A stretch of DNA of 64,000 nucleotides, taken from assembly GCA_018398815.1 (NCBI GenBank), contig CM031602.1, positions 101,732,404 through 101,796,403 on the forward strand, given 5' to 3'. A program made the translations under genes and the position numbers. Below the pieces are notes generated by a model. That model did not search any database and was not told where the DNA came from. It saw nothing but the letters and a program-made list of their open reading frames with translations. The DNA comes from Conus ventricosus. Its lineage: Eukaryota; Mollusca; Gastropoda; Neogastropoda; Conidae. Of the stretch, positions 39,640 through 52,092 are shown piece by piece; position 1 is the first letter of the stretch, and the number at the start of each line of letters is the position of its first letter.

Positions 39640-41110
39640 GTTTCAAGAAATCAGACCCTGAAAAAAAAAAAAAGATAGCCATAGGTTTAGTTCGAAATCG
39701 AGGGATTTTGAGCAAAGTGCTGTCCCGTAGAAGAACACAAAATGCCTAGAAGGAATAGAGATGGAGGAATCAGAAAGGTAGGAAGGAAATGAGCCATTCC
39801 AAGATTTAGAGCAGAGTAAGGACCGTTTGTAGTCTATTCGTTTTTTTTTAATGGTAGCCAGTGAAGAGAAAGAAGGAAGGGAGTGACATGAGAAGATATG
39901 GTGGTCTGAGAATCAAACGAACAGCATTTTTTGTACTTTCTGGACGACTAAGAAGATTCTGGGACAGCCACTAGAACGAATTACAGTAATCAAGTCTTGA
40001 TAGAATGAACGCAGAAACAGAGGTTTTTGTAGCATCAGCAGGGACATGTCGCACAGAACCAATACGGCGAAGCTCAAAGTAACAGATCGGGAGACGGTGG
40101 AAACATGTTGAAACAAGGAAAGTGCTGAGTCAAGGGTAACACCTAAACTCCGTGTACATGAGGAATGTCTGAATAAGGTAATTTTCTAATTTGATAGAGT
40201 TTGGGATAACAGCCGATGAAAAAGGGGTCTCTTGGGTGCAAAGAAGATCATTTCAGTTTTTTGATTACTGAGCTGAAGTTTTTAACTGTCATCCAAGATT
40301 TTTTGTCCATGATACACGGGCTGTGTGCATTGGGTTGCAGTAGGCAGCCCGAGGGACCTCTTGGATATGTAAATTTGTTTCTCGTCGGAAAGGTAGTGGG
40401 GAGAGGGCCAATGATGGGCAACAATGTCGGAGATAGGATAGGTGTAGATACCGAAAAGGGGGGGGCCCACGACGAATCCCTGGGAACACCCTACTGGAGA
40501 ATAGTTGGTTGAGAGAGAAAACCATTTATGGAGACAAGCTGAGTTCGATCAGATATATAAGACTGAAACCATGAAATTGCTTTATCAGATACACCCCAAA
40601 ATTTCGTGCAGACAGACAAAAGAATTGAGTATTCAGTTTGGGGTCAAAAGCAGCAGTAAGTCAAAAGAGAAAGAACAGAGATACTTGATTATCATCGAGG
40701 GCCAGTAAGAATCGTTAACAAATTTCCCGGAGAGCTTTCTGCACTGTGGCCAGAGCTGTAAGCAACTGTAAAGGGTAGAGGAGGGTGTTGCAGTGTAGGT
40801 GATTGTGAAGTTAAAGATGGACAATCTTTTCAATGAATTTAGAAAGAAAGAGCAAAATTTGAAACAGGCCCGTTGTTTTCAAGATTATCAGCATCAAGGG
40901 GGGTTTTCTCAAGTAAAGGTCTAAACAACTGCAGTTTTGAATACAGTAGGAAAAAAAGACGAGCTTAGGGATTCATTCACAACTGTGTAATATATGGCAG
41001 CAAATCATCAGTCACAAGACACAACAGAGAAGATGGCAGTGGATCTAAACAATGTCTTAATGGAAGTTTTCATGATCACTTCTTAACATCAGAATCAGAT
41101 ACAGGTACAA
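39640..41110 (-). pseudogene. LINE reverse transcriptase relic, minus strand (unit 1)
   Basis: Same element as 49,285-50,790 with more frameshifts. ORFs 40,116-39,913 and 40,525-40,289 carry parts of the RT thumb and C-terminal region. No intact domain. Non-LTR type by its order of motifs. Confidence 0.6.
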
Positions 41111-41504
41111 AGGCAGACATCTAAAGCCACAGAATGAATCATGGTGAAAGCAGGGCTGGCACAGCTTGGGAGTCAAGGCTGGAATGAGTGGTTTTTTCTA
41201 AACAAAAAGTCGCAGGATTTCTGGGGTAACACAGATTGGAGAACTGATGAAGGAGTGAGAAGATTTAGTTCTGCCCATGATGGTATCTGTCACTGTGAAC
41301 AGTTCTTGAATGTAGTGCATGCGAGAATCTGTGCATTCTAGAATGGTGATAGAATCATGCCCGACGTGCAGAACCTAACTTCACTGACGTCATGACGTTT
41401 TGGCTGCAAGTGTCTGCAAAATTACACAAAATGCTTTCACGCGACTACCAACAAGTCAAAGGAAACAACCAGCCCCAAAAATTCCTGAGCAATTTCATGT
41501 CATC

Positions 41505-42263
41505 ATCATTTTCTTTACTTCTTCTCTTTTTCTTCTTCTTCTTCTTCTTTTTCTTCTTCTTCTTCTCTTTCACAAAAAGGCAAATATTAACGTTGCAAGT
41601 ATTGTTGCTCACACGCTCTTCCATTGCATTTAAAGGAAGTTTTTTCTCCACGGTGACATCTATACTTTTTTCTTGAACATCTTCCTTGTAAAGATGCTCC
41701 ATCACAGTGAACAAAAGTTTGTTGAACATAGAACATGGTCGTCACATTCCTGTGAGCCCTCCATGTTTTTGATGTGGCATCCACTGTTTTAAACAACAGT
41801 CACCATGTTACTGGCCAATTATCAGGCGTTAAATCGAGGTCATGATAGTTATGAATATAGAGATACCAGCATGACAGAAGGTATACGCCCCACAGCTTTA
41901 TGTATAAAATGCCTCTGTAATGAGTCCTGTCCAGCCGACGAAAGGCTTGAGCAGGCGATATGAATGTTTTGTGTCGTTAAGATGGATTACAATGGTTCTC
42001 ATGGTTCTGCCCGTGGAGGTGTTAATATCTCCAACATACTTCCCTGATTTTCGTTCTCATTTTCTTTCTTATCCCCATTCCTTTTCCCCCCATCCCCCCC
42101 CCCCCCCCCCCTTATGTCTTTTTCTTCTTCTAATCTTTGCTAAATCATTAATGTAAATACAGAGGATTGTAAGCCTGCCTAGTTTTATTCCCACAACTGA
42201 ATTTTTCAACATAAAACACACACACACACACACACCACACACACACACACCACACACACACAC

Positions 42264-42303
<40 letters not shown>

Positions 42304-42305
42304 AC
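41505..42305. repeat. TTC and CA microsatellites with non-coding spacer (unit 1)
   Basis: (TTC)n at ~41,520-41,572, a C-run at 42,090-42,112 and interrupted (CA)n at 42,216-42,303. Nothing else recognised between them. Confidence 0.85.
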
Positions 42306-42475
42306 ACACCTATCTAATATATATTATAATATATATCCGTCTGTTTGTGTCTGCGTGTGTTTATGCGCTCCTATATCTTTATCACAGCTCTCTGTCTCTC
42401 TCTCCCCTCTCTCTCTCTCTCTCCTCTCTCTCTCTTCTTTTCTCTCTCTCTCTCCTCTCTCTCAAAAGAAGAAGT

Positions 42476-44380
42476 TATGGTTGCGCTAAAAAGGTAAAAC
42501 CCGCCAAAGCTGCTGGCCCAGATGGAATTATCGGCGAACTGATAAAAACTGCGTGCCAGTCAAGTTTTATTTCAGATTTTCTGGTTAAATTCTTTAAATC
42601 CTTATTTGACAAGGGGTATATCCCCAAAAATTGGTCCGAGTCCCATTGTCATCCCATTGTATAAAAAAGGGGATGCAAACGATCCAAAAAATTATAGAGG
42701 GAATTTCAAATTTTGTAAGTTGGCAGTAAATTGTACAGTGCTATTATCAATAGGAGATTACAGAAATGGGTGGAAGAAAAATAACATTACCGGGGAATTT
42801 CAAGCTGGGTTCAAAAAAAACTATTCTACATTGATCACATGTTCACATTAATGGCATTTATACAAAAACATTTTATTAATTTTATGTTGCATTTATTGAC
42901 TTTTAGAAGGCTTTGATTCAGTCACTAGAACCTTTCTGTGGCCTATCCTGTTTAAAAAATGGATCCGTGGAAAACCCTATAAATGTGTTATTAGTATGTA
43001 TAATTGTGTAAAGGCAAGAGTGCGTTTTGTGCTGCTCTGACAGATTATATAAACTGCACTTCTGGTGTGAAACAGGGGTGTCTGTAGCCCTGCTTGTTTT
43101 CTTTATTCATTAATGATCTAACACAGAGGTTATACATTGTGGGAAGGCACGGTGCACATTTCATAAAAGACGTTTTGGAAAATTTCCATCCTTTTTTTTG
43201 GCTGATGACGTGGCTTTGGTGTCAGAAACAGTGGTTGGATTACAAACCCAGTTAAATACGTTGGGAAGAGTTGCTGCTTCATCAGAATGAAAAGTTGATA
43301 TGGCAAAAAATAATATAATTGTATTTAGAAAGGGCGGATATCTAGCAGCGAGAGAAAGATGGACGTACAGTGGGTCTACAATGCCTGTTGTCAATGTGTA
43401 TAAATACTCAGGAATATACTTCTCAACGCGTTTTGAGTTTGCTTTGCTTGCAAAGATTTGGCCAGCAGAGCAACAAATGCTTACTGTGCACACTACAAAA
43501 TTATCATTGCTAAATAACGATTCCCTTGTTTTTTTTTAAAATTTTTGATGGGCCCGGTTCAACCTATGTACAATACGGAGCTGAAGTATGGGGGCCCTTT
43601 ATGCAGTAGCCGCGGTACACTGTGAAAAGATCCATCTGTTTGCTTTGAAGAAATTTCTTGGTGTAACATTGCAAACGCCAAATGATTTGGTATATGGTGA
43701 AACGGCTAGATTTCCTATATATTTGAACTCCATTATCAAGTGTGTTTAATATTGGCTGAAAATTACTCAGATGCAAGATCACAGATTTTCCCTATAAAGC
43801 AATCGAATGTTGTTAGAATTGACGACAGAGGTAAGAAAAACTGTGGACTAATGTGAGAATGAAGCCTGTTGAATATGGTTTCGGATTTGTTTGGATGAAC
43901 CAAGGTGTTGGTGATATAGATGCTTTTATTCAGATATTCCGAGAAAGACTCGTTGATTGCAGTTGGCAAAATTGGAATTTGTCATGTACAGAACAGTGAC
44001 AGATTTGGATTATATAGAACGTTTAATAATCTTCGATCTTTACCTGTCCATACATCAATGAAAACGACAAACATTCAAACGTATCATGACTAAGTTTAGA
44101 TTTGATGTTTCCGATCTCTTTTCTCACTACTTTTGTTCTAGACTGTCATGTAATAGAAATTTGATTTTGTCCATTATGCCCAAATGCAAAAGAGGGTGAA
44201 GTTCATTTTGTATTGGGTTGTCCATATTTGACGAACTTAGAGAGGAATTTTATCTCACGAAGTACTTCAATAATCCTTGTCTTTTCAAATTAACCTTATT
44301 AATGTCACATCAAATAAAACACAGTTAAACATTAGCGATTTATTTATAAAAAGCATTCAAAAAGCGAACTATGTATGCTG
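42476..44380 (+). pseudogene. L2/CR1-like LINE reverse transcriptase relic, plus strand (unit 1)
   Basis: Frame-broken copy of the element at 52,093-53,976. Recognisable: AAGPDGIIGELIKTACQSS (~42,510-42,565), a GEFQAGFKKNYST tract (~42,795), GYLAARERWTYSGSTMPVV (~43,338) and the C-terminal zinc-finger region (~44,165-44,225). The reading frame is worse than in unit 2. Confidence 0.7.
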
Positions 44381-44619
44381 CATAAAGAATGCCAAGACAA
44401 TTTGAGACATGGATTATGATGTACATCCCCATTCTAAGGGGGTTGGCCTTTAAGAATAAAACATTTGAGTCTTTAGTCTCTCTCTTCCCTCTCACTCTTT
44501 ACCAAGTTGGTGGCTGGGTGGGGGTGGCGGGCTGCTTGCGTACGAAAACACAAGTACCACTGTGTGGTTACCTCAGTAGACTGAGCCATGCTTCGTTGTC
44601 CTCCAAAACTGTAAACGAA

Positions 44620-45110
44620 GACGCTCTGTGCATTACGTGTGTGAGCTTCTTCCCCTTCACAGCAGACACTGCAGCCCCTCCCCTCCGACGGTCCTCCCGT
44701 CACGCTGCCAGACTTTGGAAACACTTCAGACTTCGCCAACTTACGCCGTCCACTGTCTTTCCCCCCACTGCCGTGACCACACTGGACCTGGGCGTTTTTT
44801 TGCCTGTGACGTCGACAGCCACGTTGGCTAGACATGACGTCCCCCTCTTTTGCCTGGGATTCACCGCTCTCCTCCATATGTAAGGCGGCCGTGCCGTTAT
44901 TTCCGCTGCATTTCCCGTGTGAATCTTTTGGGGAGCCCGTGCCCTTCCTGGTGTGCGATTTTCATGCGGACTGTTTTGATGGCAGTGATGAGAATTCGCA
45001 CCTTCAAGCCCTGTCCGTATTATGCTGGGAGCACCCTGTGGCAACAGTGGCAGGTCAGTCAGCTCCCTGCTTACATGAAATCATGGTCCCGTTACTATCT
45101 TAGTGTTAAG
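44620..45110 (+). pseudogene. LDL-receptor class A exon-like fragment (unit 1)
   Basis: The frame-interrupted copy of 54,411-54,765. FPLHFPCESFGEPVPFLVCD and FHADCFDGSDE are still legible at ~44,905-44,992. Confidence 0.45.
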
Positions 45111-45119
45111 GCTTTTATA

Positions 45120-46250
45120 CTTTCAGAGAGAGAGAAAAAGAGAAAAGGGGAGAGAGAGAGAGAGTAGAGGAGAGAGAAGAGAGAGAGAGAGAGAAAAAGG
45201 GGAAAACAGACAGAGACAGAGACAGAGAGAGAAAGAAGTTGTTTTAAGAAAGTGTTCAAGTGATTTTAAGTGCTGTCATGATGTTTATTGCTCAGCCAAT
45301 AAGAAAGGCACGATGGAGTGTGAATGCCCGTCCCCGAAAAATTTAAAAAATCGTATCATATGCTACCCTCTGCAATGCCTTTCTAAGCCTGCACTAGCGT
45401 TAGCATTATCATTTTCGTGTTTTATTCACATTCAAAATTTTAAAAAAGGATTTTAAATGAAACAAATCAACAGGACGAAACGTTCTGCAGGAAACGTCTT
45501 AAGGGAAACCTCGCCCCATGATGAAATAAACGCACGTTCACAACTTAGAAAGAATGCTGCTTTTGACACTAAATCGCCTAGCAGATATATAGCACCAGCA
45601 CACAGAACAAACAAGGAAACGTCCCCCAAAAGCTTGCCTCTATACCCTGCACTGGAGACATCTGCAACATCACCTGAAGAATCAATGAATACAAACTGAT
45701 ATCTATTCAAGACTGGCACAGCCTTTTCCATCTGGAATATAGTCAGGCAGGACACGGAGGAGCAGTAAAAAGATGCAGTAACCACCATTTGAATGAAACA
45801 AAAGGGAATCCACAATGCGGCAGGGAGCAGTAAAACATTGAATAACAAACAAGCAAGTAACTCTTGTCCCATGATGAATTACATGCAAGTTCACAACTCC
45901 AAACGAAGCTACTTACGACACAGAATCGCTTAGCAGATAGGGGGCACAGAGCACACAGAGCAAGCAAGGAAACAAGGGTGCCCTTTTATTAGGCGAATCG
46001 CGTCGCAAGCATCATTCTTTTGGAGTTATGAACGTGCACCTTTTCATGCTAGGGTGATTGATAATGATGATGATTGATGATTATGTAATCCTTTCTTTTG
46101 TCAGTGACAATGACATGGGAACGAAATGTTATTCCAGTGGGGCCCAGCCACTTACAAGGGGTATATGTACATAAAAGTAACAAGAGCTTACGATTTCGGC
46201 AGAAAGAAAGAAAATATAAAATTAAACCAACTATATATTTCAATACCTTT
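45120..46250. repeat. GA microsatellite and diverged direct repeat (unit 1)
   Basis: (GA)n at 45,125-45,235. A ~120-bp imperfect direct repeat (CCCATGATGAAATAAACGCA... at ~45,516 and CCCATGATGAATTACATGCA... at ~45,868, both continuing into GTTCACAACT and TCGC(C/T)TAGCAGAT). GAT-rich tract at ~46,050. No gene seen. Confidence 0.6.
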
Positions 46251-46256
46251 CACTCT

Positions 46257-46540
46257 TAATATTAAGTCAATTTAGGGCATTGCAATCTCCTCTGCTATAG
46301 AAACTGTTAACAAGTAAATGCAAGGGGGGTTTTTTCTGCATTGTGCATTAATTGAGGATAACAATAAATTAAGATTGAAAGCACTTGCTATTCTGTAATG
46401 TTTTAAGAGCGATCAACGATTTTCTTAAATTATCGTAAAATGGACAAACAAAAACAAATTAACTTCGTTTTCTTCGATATTATACAGAATGGACATAACA
46501 GATCATAAGGTGTAGGATTCCTGTATCTACAGTGAATTCA
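46257..46540 (-). pseudogene. LINE C-terminal fragment (unit 1)
   Basis: Damaged copy of 55,914-56,170; the zinc-finger region CPFCMNIEENEVNFVLCCPF is split by an indel. Non-LTR retrotransposon tail. Confidence 0.5.
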
Positions 46541-46794
46541 GTTTAAACGTGATCCAATCTGACACCACCCACCCCACCCCCACCAAACCTCTCACGACTC
46601 ATTCTCCGATTGACGAGAATGCACCCATCACCTGCATGACCGAAACCACTGACCCCGAACTTACATGCATACATCCGCTTCTCAAAATGAGCCTTCAGCA
46701 AGCTTATAGTCTCTGAGGAGACCATCTCCAAAGGGAGAAAACTCACTAACATATCATCACTACTGGTCAGGGTGCCGGTATTTCGAAACCTGAC

Positions 46795-47115
46795 TGTTTC
46801 TCCTCAGTGCTCAGAAAGCCTAACTTTTCTCCTCATGCTCAGAAGTCCCAACTTTCTCCTCAGTGCTCAGAAAGTCCTAACTTTCTCCCCAGTGCTCAGA
46901 AAGTCCCTAACTTCTCCCAGTGCTCAGAAAGTCCTAAAATTCTCCTCAGTGCTCAGAAAGCCTAACTTCTCCTCAGTGCTCAGAAAGTCCTAACTTTCTC
47001 CTCAGTGCTCAGAAAGTCCTAACTTTCTCCTCAGTGCTCAAAAGTCCTAACTTCTCCTCAGTGCTCAGAAAGTCCTAACTTTCTCCTCAGTGCTCAGAAA
47101 GTCCTAACTTGACTT
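46795..47115. repeat. 29-bp minisatellite, 11 units (unit 1)
   Basis: Eleven units of a 29-bp repeat containing CAGTGCTCAGAAAGTCCTAA. The fourth unit has the variant CCCCAGTG, as in unit 2. Individual units lack one or two bases. Confidence 0.9.
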
Positions 47116-47532
47116 CTCTGCCTTTTAGGTTTGTTTTAAAACAGGGTGCTGAAGGCTCATTTTGAGAAGCATTCATTATTCCCCATTTACCCATTCAAGC
47201 ACCACTGTTAGTTATGCAGAATTATCTTCCACGCAGATTGTACGGATTTATAAAGCCCCATTCAATAATGATGGTTGAATGTTCAGGCAAGAAAGATAGA
47301 CCCGTTGTAGGAAAGTTAAACTTTCGTCCACTCCCTTCACATTCTTTCTAAAGATGGAACAAGAGGTTTGATTTTGACAATAACAACTAAATTTAATTAA
47401 AATATGAGTAACGATGAAGATGATCTGCAGTGAGTATGTCGTTTTGTTTTTGAATCTATGTCCGTTTGCTCTTTATGAAATGGATACATACAGAAGGAAT
47501 AATCATGCACTCACTTTTTGAAGTTTACTTGT

Positions 47533-47613
47533 AGAGAACAATAAAAGGGGCATTCTGGAGTCACCGGTCGAAATGGTTGAGACGGGTGAGCAGAATGCCC
47601 CTTTTATGCTCTT
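47533..47613. repeat. Third copy of the element B terminal palindrome, at the duplication junction
   Basis: 81 bp, arms AGAGAACAATAAAAGGGG / CCCCTTTTAT-GCTCTT, followed by ACATC and LTR remnant. Preceded only by ~15 bp of element B. It therefore arose by duplication of the element's tip, not by a separate insertion. Confidence 0.85.
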
Positions 47614-48500
47614 ACATCTACGGCCTTGCTCTCTGTGGTGGTCAATGGGTCATTTAATTAATTAGCTTGATTTCACCCCCACCACACAATACCATCCCCC
47701 TTCCTACTTCAACCGGCGACGTATGGCTTAACTGTGGGCGCTGGTCTTGCAAATTAGCTGCATCAGTTGACCCAGACGCCGAGATCGTCTGGCCAGACCT
47801 ATTGAGACGTTGGTCAAGCCACTCAGTCTGTCTGCAGGTCGGTGCCGTCTCCGTGATGGACTAAAATAGCCTCTTCGCCGTGCCTAATTTGCTGATGCGA
47901 CACATGAAGTCGTCTGCCTGGAAACCAGGATGTTTGAGTTTGGACTTATGTCCAATTGAATGGCTGGCGACTGACACGATTCGGTTTTTCTTTTTTTGTC
48001 CGTAACAGTCAAGAATAACGGTTTTTAACGGTCAAATTTTAAAAACACTATATAGAGTGCCATTTGTGTGTGATAACCTTTCTATATAAAAAAAATCAAT
48101 AAATCCACCTATATATAAGAAATAACGGCAGAATAACGGTTTTTAACGGTTGTTTAATCATTTTCAGCATTAAATCACTTAATATGGACAGAGGATCTGA
48201 TTTGTCACAAGATTATCCAAACCGCTTATAAATTTTGCAAGTACTTTCTGAGATATTCCATAAAGAAGAAAACCGTTAAGGCCGTTACAACGTTAGTAAC
48301 GGCTATAACGGGGCAAACTAAAATATCAGGCATCATCCGTGACCATATATGAACATACCTGCTAATTTTCATAAAGGTCGGCCAAGTACTTCTGAGATAT
48401 TCCATAAAGAGAAAAACCGTTACAGGCGTTACAGCGTTAGTAACGGCTGTAACGGTAAACTAATACGTCGGGCATCATCCTTGACCCATAATGACCATAC
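47614..48500. repeat. LTR remnant and TAACGG repeats (unit 2)
   Basis: 47,619-48,007 is the LTR inner segment and 48,008-48,500 the TAACGG/CCGTTA repeats, collinear with 37,946-38,830. Several bases are missing relative to unit 1 and to the left LTR. Confidence 0.85.
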
Positions 48501-48574
48501 CTACAATTGTCAGAAAGATCGGCTTAGTAGTTTTGTTGGAGCGAGTGGAAAACATTTTGACCATGAACACACAG

Positions 48575-48593
48575 ACAGACAGCAGACAGACAG

Positions 48594-48651
<58 letters not shown>

Positions 48652-49057
48652 CACCACACACACACACACACACACAGCATTTCTTCGTTCCCATTCTAAA
48701 GTACTCCCTGTTCTTTAAGAACTGGGAGTACAAAAAAGGTGAATAAAATAGATAAATGATTTCGCTGGGTGATGAAGGAGGTGGTAGTAGTTATGCGTGG
48801 ATAGTTGTGAAGGTGCGTAGGTAATGTTAACAAGGGAGGGAAGGGGGTGGAAGATTAATGGGTGGTAAGGTATAATTGGAGGGGGGGGGAGGGGGAGGGG
48901 AGGGTTTGGGGGAAAAAAAGTGAAAGCAATAAAAGATAAATGTTGCAATAAGCGCCATGCACCTACAAAGAAGAGTGCATATTGACACATATGCATGCAC
49001 GCACGCGCGCGCGCGCGCGCGCGCGCACGCACGCACGCACGCACGCACACACACACC

Positions 49058-49090
<33 letters not shown>

Positions 49091-49145
49091 CACACACACA
49101 CACACACGCGCGCGCGCGCACGCGCGCGCGCATGTACGCACACAC
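48575..49145. repeat. CA and GC/CA microsatellites and purine-rich tract (unit 2)
   Basis: (CA)n at 48,594-48,676, G-rich tract 48,830-48,910, and (GC)n-(GCAC)n-(CA)n-(GC)n at 48,995-49,132. Overlapping ORFs are artefacts. Confidence 0.9.
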
Positions 49146-49284
49146 TTACATTAGTCGCGAATCGATTTGATGGGCAGGGCAAGGGGAGGAAAGAATGGTA
49201 TTTCATAGATTTAGAGGGTTGTTTTAAAAGATGACTTGAAGGGAGACAGAGAATTTGAACTACGCAAAGATACTGGGAGTTGTT

Positions 49285-50790
49285 TCAAGAATCAGACCTG
49301 AAAAAAAAAAAAAGATAGCCATAGGTTTTAGTTCGAAATCGGGGATTTTGAGCAATAGTGCTGTCAGTAGAAGAACACAACTGCCTAGAAGGAACATAGA
49401 GATGGAGGAGATCAGAAAGGTAGGAAGGAACTGAGCCATTCCAAGATTTAGAGCAGGTAAGGACAGTTTGTAGTCTATTCGTTTTTTTTAATGGTAGCCA
49501 GTGAAGAGAAAGAAGGAAGGGAGTGACATGAGAAGATATGGGTGGTCTGAGAATCAAACGAACAGCATTTTTTGTACTTTCTGGACGACTAAGAAGATTC
49601 TGGGGACAGCCAGCTAGAAACGAATTACAGTAATCAAGTTCTGATAGAATGAACGCAGAAAACAGAGGTTTTTGTAGCATCAGCAGAGGGACGATGTCGA
49701 CAGAACCAATACGGCGAAGCTCAAAGTAACAGATACGGCAGACGGTGGAAACATGTTGAAACAAGGAAGTGCTGAGTCAAGGGTAACACCTAAACTCCGT
49801 GTACATGAGGATGTCTGAATAAGGTAATTTCTAATTTGATAGAGTTTGGGATACAGCCAGATGAAAGGAGTCTCTTGGGTGCAAAGAAGATCATTTCAGT
49901 TTTGTGATTACTGAGCTGAAGTTTGTTAACTGTCATCCAAGATTTTTTGTCCATGATACACGATGTGTGCATTGGCTTGCAGTAGGCAGCTGAGGGACCT
50001 CTTGGATATGTAATTTGTTTCTCGTCGGAAAGGTAGTGGTGAGAGGGCCAATGATGGGCAACAATGTCGGAGATAGGATAGGTGTTAGGATACGAAAAGG
50101 AGGGGGCCACGACGAATCCCTGGGGAACACCGTACTGGAGAATAGTTGGTTGAGAGGAGAAACCATTTATGGAGACAGCTGAGTTCGATCAGATATATAA
50201 GACTGAAACATGAAATTGCTTTATCAGATACCGAAAGTTTCGTGCAGACGAGACAAAGAATTGAGTATTCAGTGGTTGTCAAAAGCAGCAGGTAAGTCAG
50301 AAGAGAAAGAACAGAGATACTTGATTATCATCGAGGGCAGTAAGAGATCGTTAACAAATTCAGGAGAGCAGTTTCTGCACTGTGGCCAGAGCTGTAAGCA
50401 GACTGTAAAGGGTAGAGGAGGCTGTTGCAGTGTAGGTGATTGTGAAGTTAAAGATGGACAATCTTTTCATATGAATTTAGAAAGAAAGAGCAAATTAGAA
50501 ACAGGCCGTTGTTTTCAAGATTATCAGCATCAAGGGAGGTTTTCTCAAGTAAAGGTCTAACAACTGCAGTTTTGAATACAGTAGGAAAACAGACTGGCTT
50601 AGGGATTCATTCACAACTGTGGTATATATGGCAGCAAATCATCAGTCACAAGACAAACAGAGAAGATGGCAGTGGATCTAAAACACATGTCTTAATGGAA
50701 GTTTTCATGATCACTTCTTTAACATCAGAATCAGATACAGGTACAAAGGCAGACATCATTAAAGCCACGAATGAATCATGGTGAAAGTCA
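49285..50790 (-). pseudogene. LINE reverse transcriptase relic, minus strand (unit 2)
   Basis: On the minus strand: a PLLKKTSLD-like RT entry tract (~50,560), DLTAAFDT-like region (degraded, ~50,330), KAISCF and YGVPQGFVVAP-like tract (~50,140-50,100), then the thumb/C-terminal part in ORF 49,764-49,285 with FILSELDYCNSFLAGCPQNL, SSHVTPFLLSLHWLPL and VPSYLSDLLHLYVPSRQL. This order is that of non-LTR (CR1/Jockey-group) retrotransposons. The YADD box is not clearly preserved. Confidence 0.7.
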
Positions 50791-51139
50791 GGGGCTGGCA
50801 CAGCTTGGGAGTCAAGGCTGGAATGAGTGGTTATTTTCTAAACAAAAGTCGCAGGATTTTGGGGTAACACAGATTGGAGAACTGATGAAGGGAGTGGAGA
50901 AGATTTAGTTCTGCCATGATGGTATCTGTCACTGTGAACAGTTTGCTTGAATGTAGTGCATGCGAGAATCTGTGCATTCTAGAATGTGATAGAATCATGC
51001 CGACGTGCAGAACCTACTTCACTGACAGTCTGACGTTTGGCTGCAAGTGTCTGCAAATTACACAAAATGCTTTCACGCAGACTACCAACAAGTCAAAGGG
51101 AACAACCAGCACAAACATTCCTGAGCAATTTCATGTCAT

Positions 51140-51152
51140 TCATCATTTTCTT

Positions 51153-51185
<33 letters not shown>

Positions 51186-51843
51186 CTTCTTCTTCTTCTT
51201 CTTCTTCTTCACAAAAGGCAAATATTAACTGTTGCAAGTATTGTTGCTCACACGCTCTTCCATTGCATGAAAGGAAGTTTTTCTCCACGGTGACATCTAT
51301 ACTTTTTTTTGATACATCTTCCTTGTAAAGATGCTCCATCACAGTGAACAAAGTTAGTTGAACATAGAACATGGTCGTCACATTCCTGTGAGCCTCCATG
51401 TTTGTGATGTGGCATCCACTGTTTTAAACAACAGTCACATGTACTGGCCAATTATCAGAGCGTTAAATCGAGGTCATGATAGTTATGAATATAGAGATAC
51501 AGCATGACAGTAAGGTATACGGCCTACAGTGTTATGTATATATGCCTCTGTAATGAGTCTGTCCAGCCGACGAAAGGCTTGGAGCAGGCGATATGAATGT
51601 TTTGTGTCGTTAAGATGGATTACAATGGTTCTCATGGGTTCTGCAGTGGAGGTGTTAATATCTCAACATACTTCCCTGATTTTCGTTCTCATTTTCTTTC
51701 TTATCCCCATTCCTTTTCCTCCACCCCCCCCCTCCCCCCCCTTATGTCTTTTTTCTTCTTCTAATCTTTGCTAAGTCATTATGTAATACAGAGGGATTGT
51801 AAGCCTGCGCTAGTTTTATTCCCACAACTGAATTGTTCAACAT

Positions 51844-51896
<53 letters not shown>

Positions 51897-51935
51897 CACA
51901 CACACAACCACACACACACCAACACACACACACCT
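51140..51935. repeat. TTC and CA microsatellites with non-coding spacer (unit 2)
   Basis: (TTC)n at ~51,155-51,210, a C-rich tract at ~51,720-51,740 and (CA)n at 51,846-51,932. A cysteine-rich minus ORF at 51,451-51,248 was not accepted as a gene. Confidence 0.85.
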
Positions 51936-52019
51936 ATCTAATATTTATTATAATATATATCCGTTCTGTTTGTGTCTGCGTGTGTTTATGCGCTCCTATA
52001 TTCTTTATCATCAGCTCTC

Positions 52020-52028
52020 TGTCTCTCT

Positions 52029-52083
<55 letters not shown>

Positions 52084-52087
52084 CTCA
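52020..52087. repeat. CT microsatellite (unit 2)
   Basis: (CT)n immediately upstream of the LINE remnant; unit 1 counterpart 42,394-42,465. Confidence 0.9.
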
Positions 52088-52092
52088 AGAGA

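Larger units (their letters stand above)
37843..47522. repeat. Tandem ~9.7 kb duplication, unit 1
   Basis: Collinear with 47,523-57,177 over its whole length: element B tip and hairpin, LTR remnant, TAACGG repeats, CA and GC microsatellites, minus-strand LINE, TTC tract, CA tract, plus-strand LINE, LDLa fragment, GA tract, minus-strand LINE tail and 29-bp minisatellite. Differences are mainly single-base indels in homopolymers, more of them in unit 1. Both copies share the same insertion edges, so they separated after element B inserted. Confidence 0.9.

Noticed and set aside
51248..51451. Cysteine-rich minus ORF resembling a small secreted protein
   Set aside because: No signal peptide; bounded by a TTC repeat, and the unit 1 copy is frame-shifted. 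Cysteine spacing matches no family I know.
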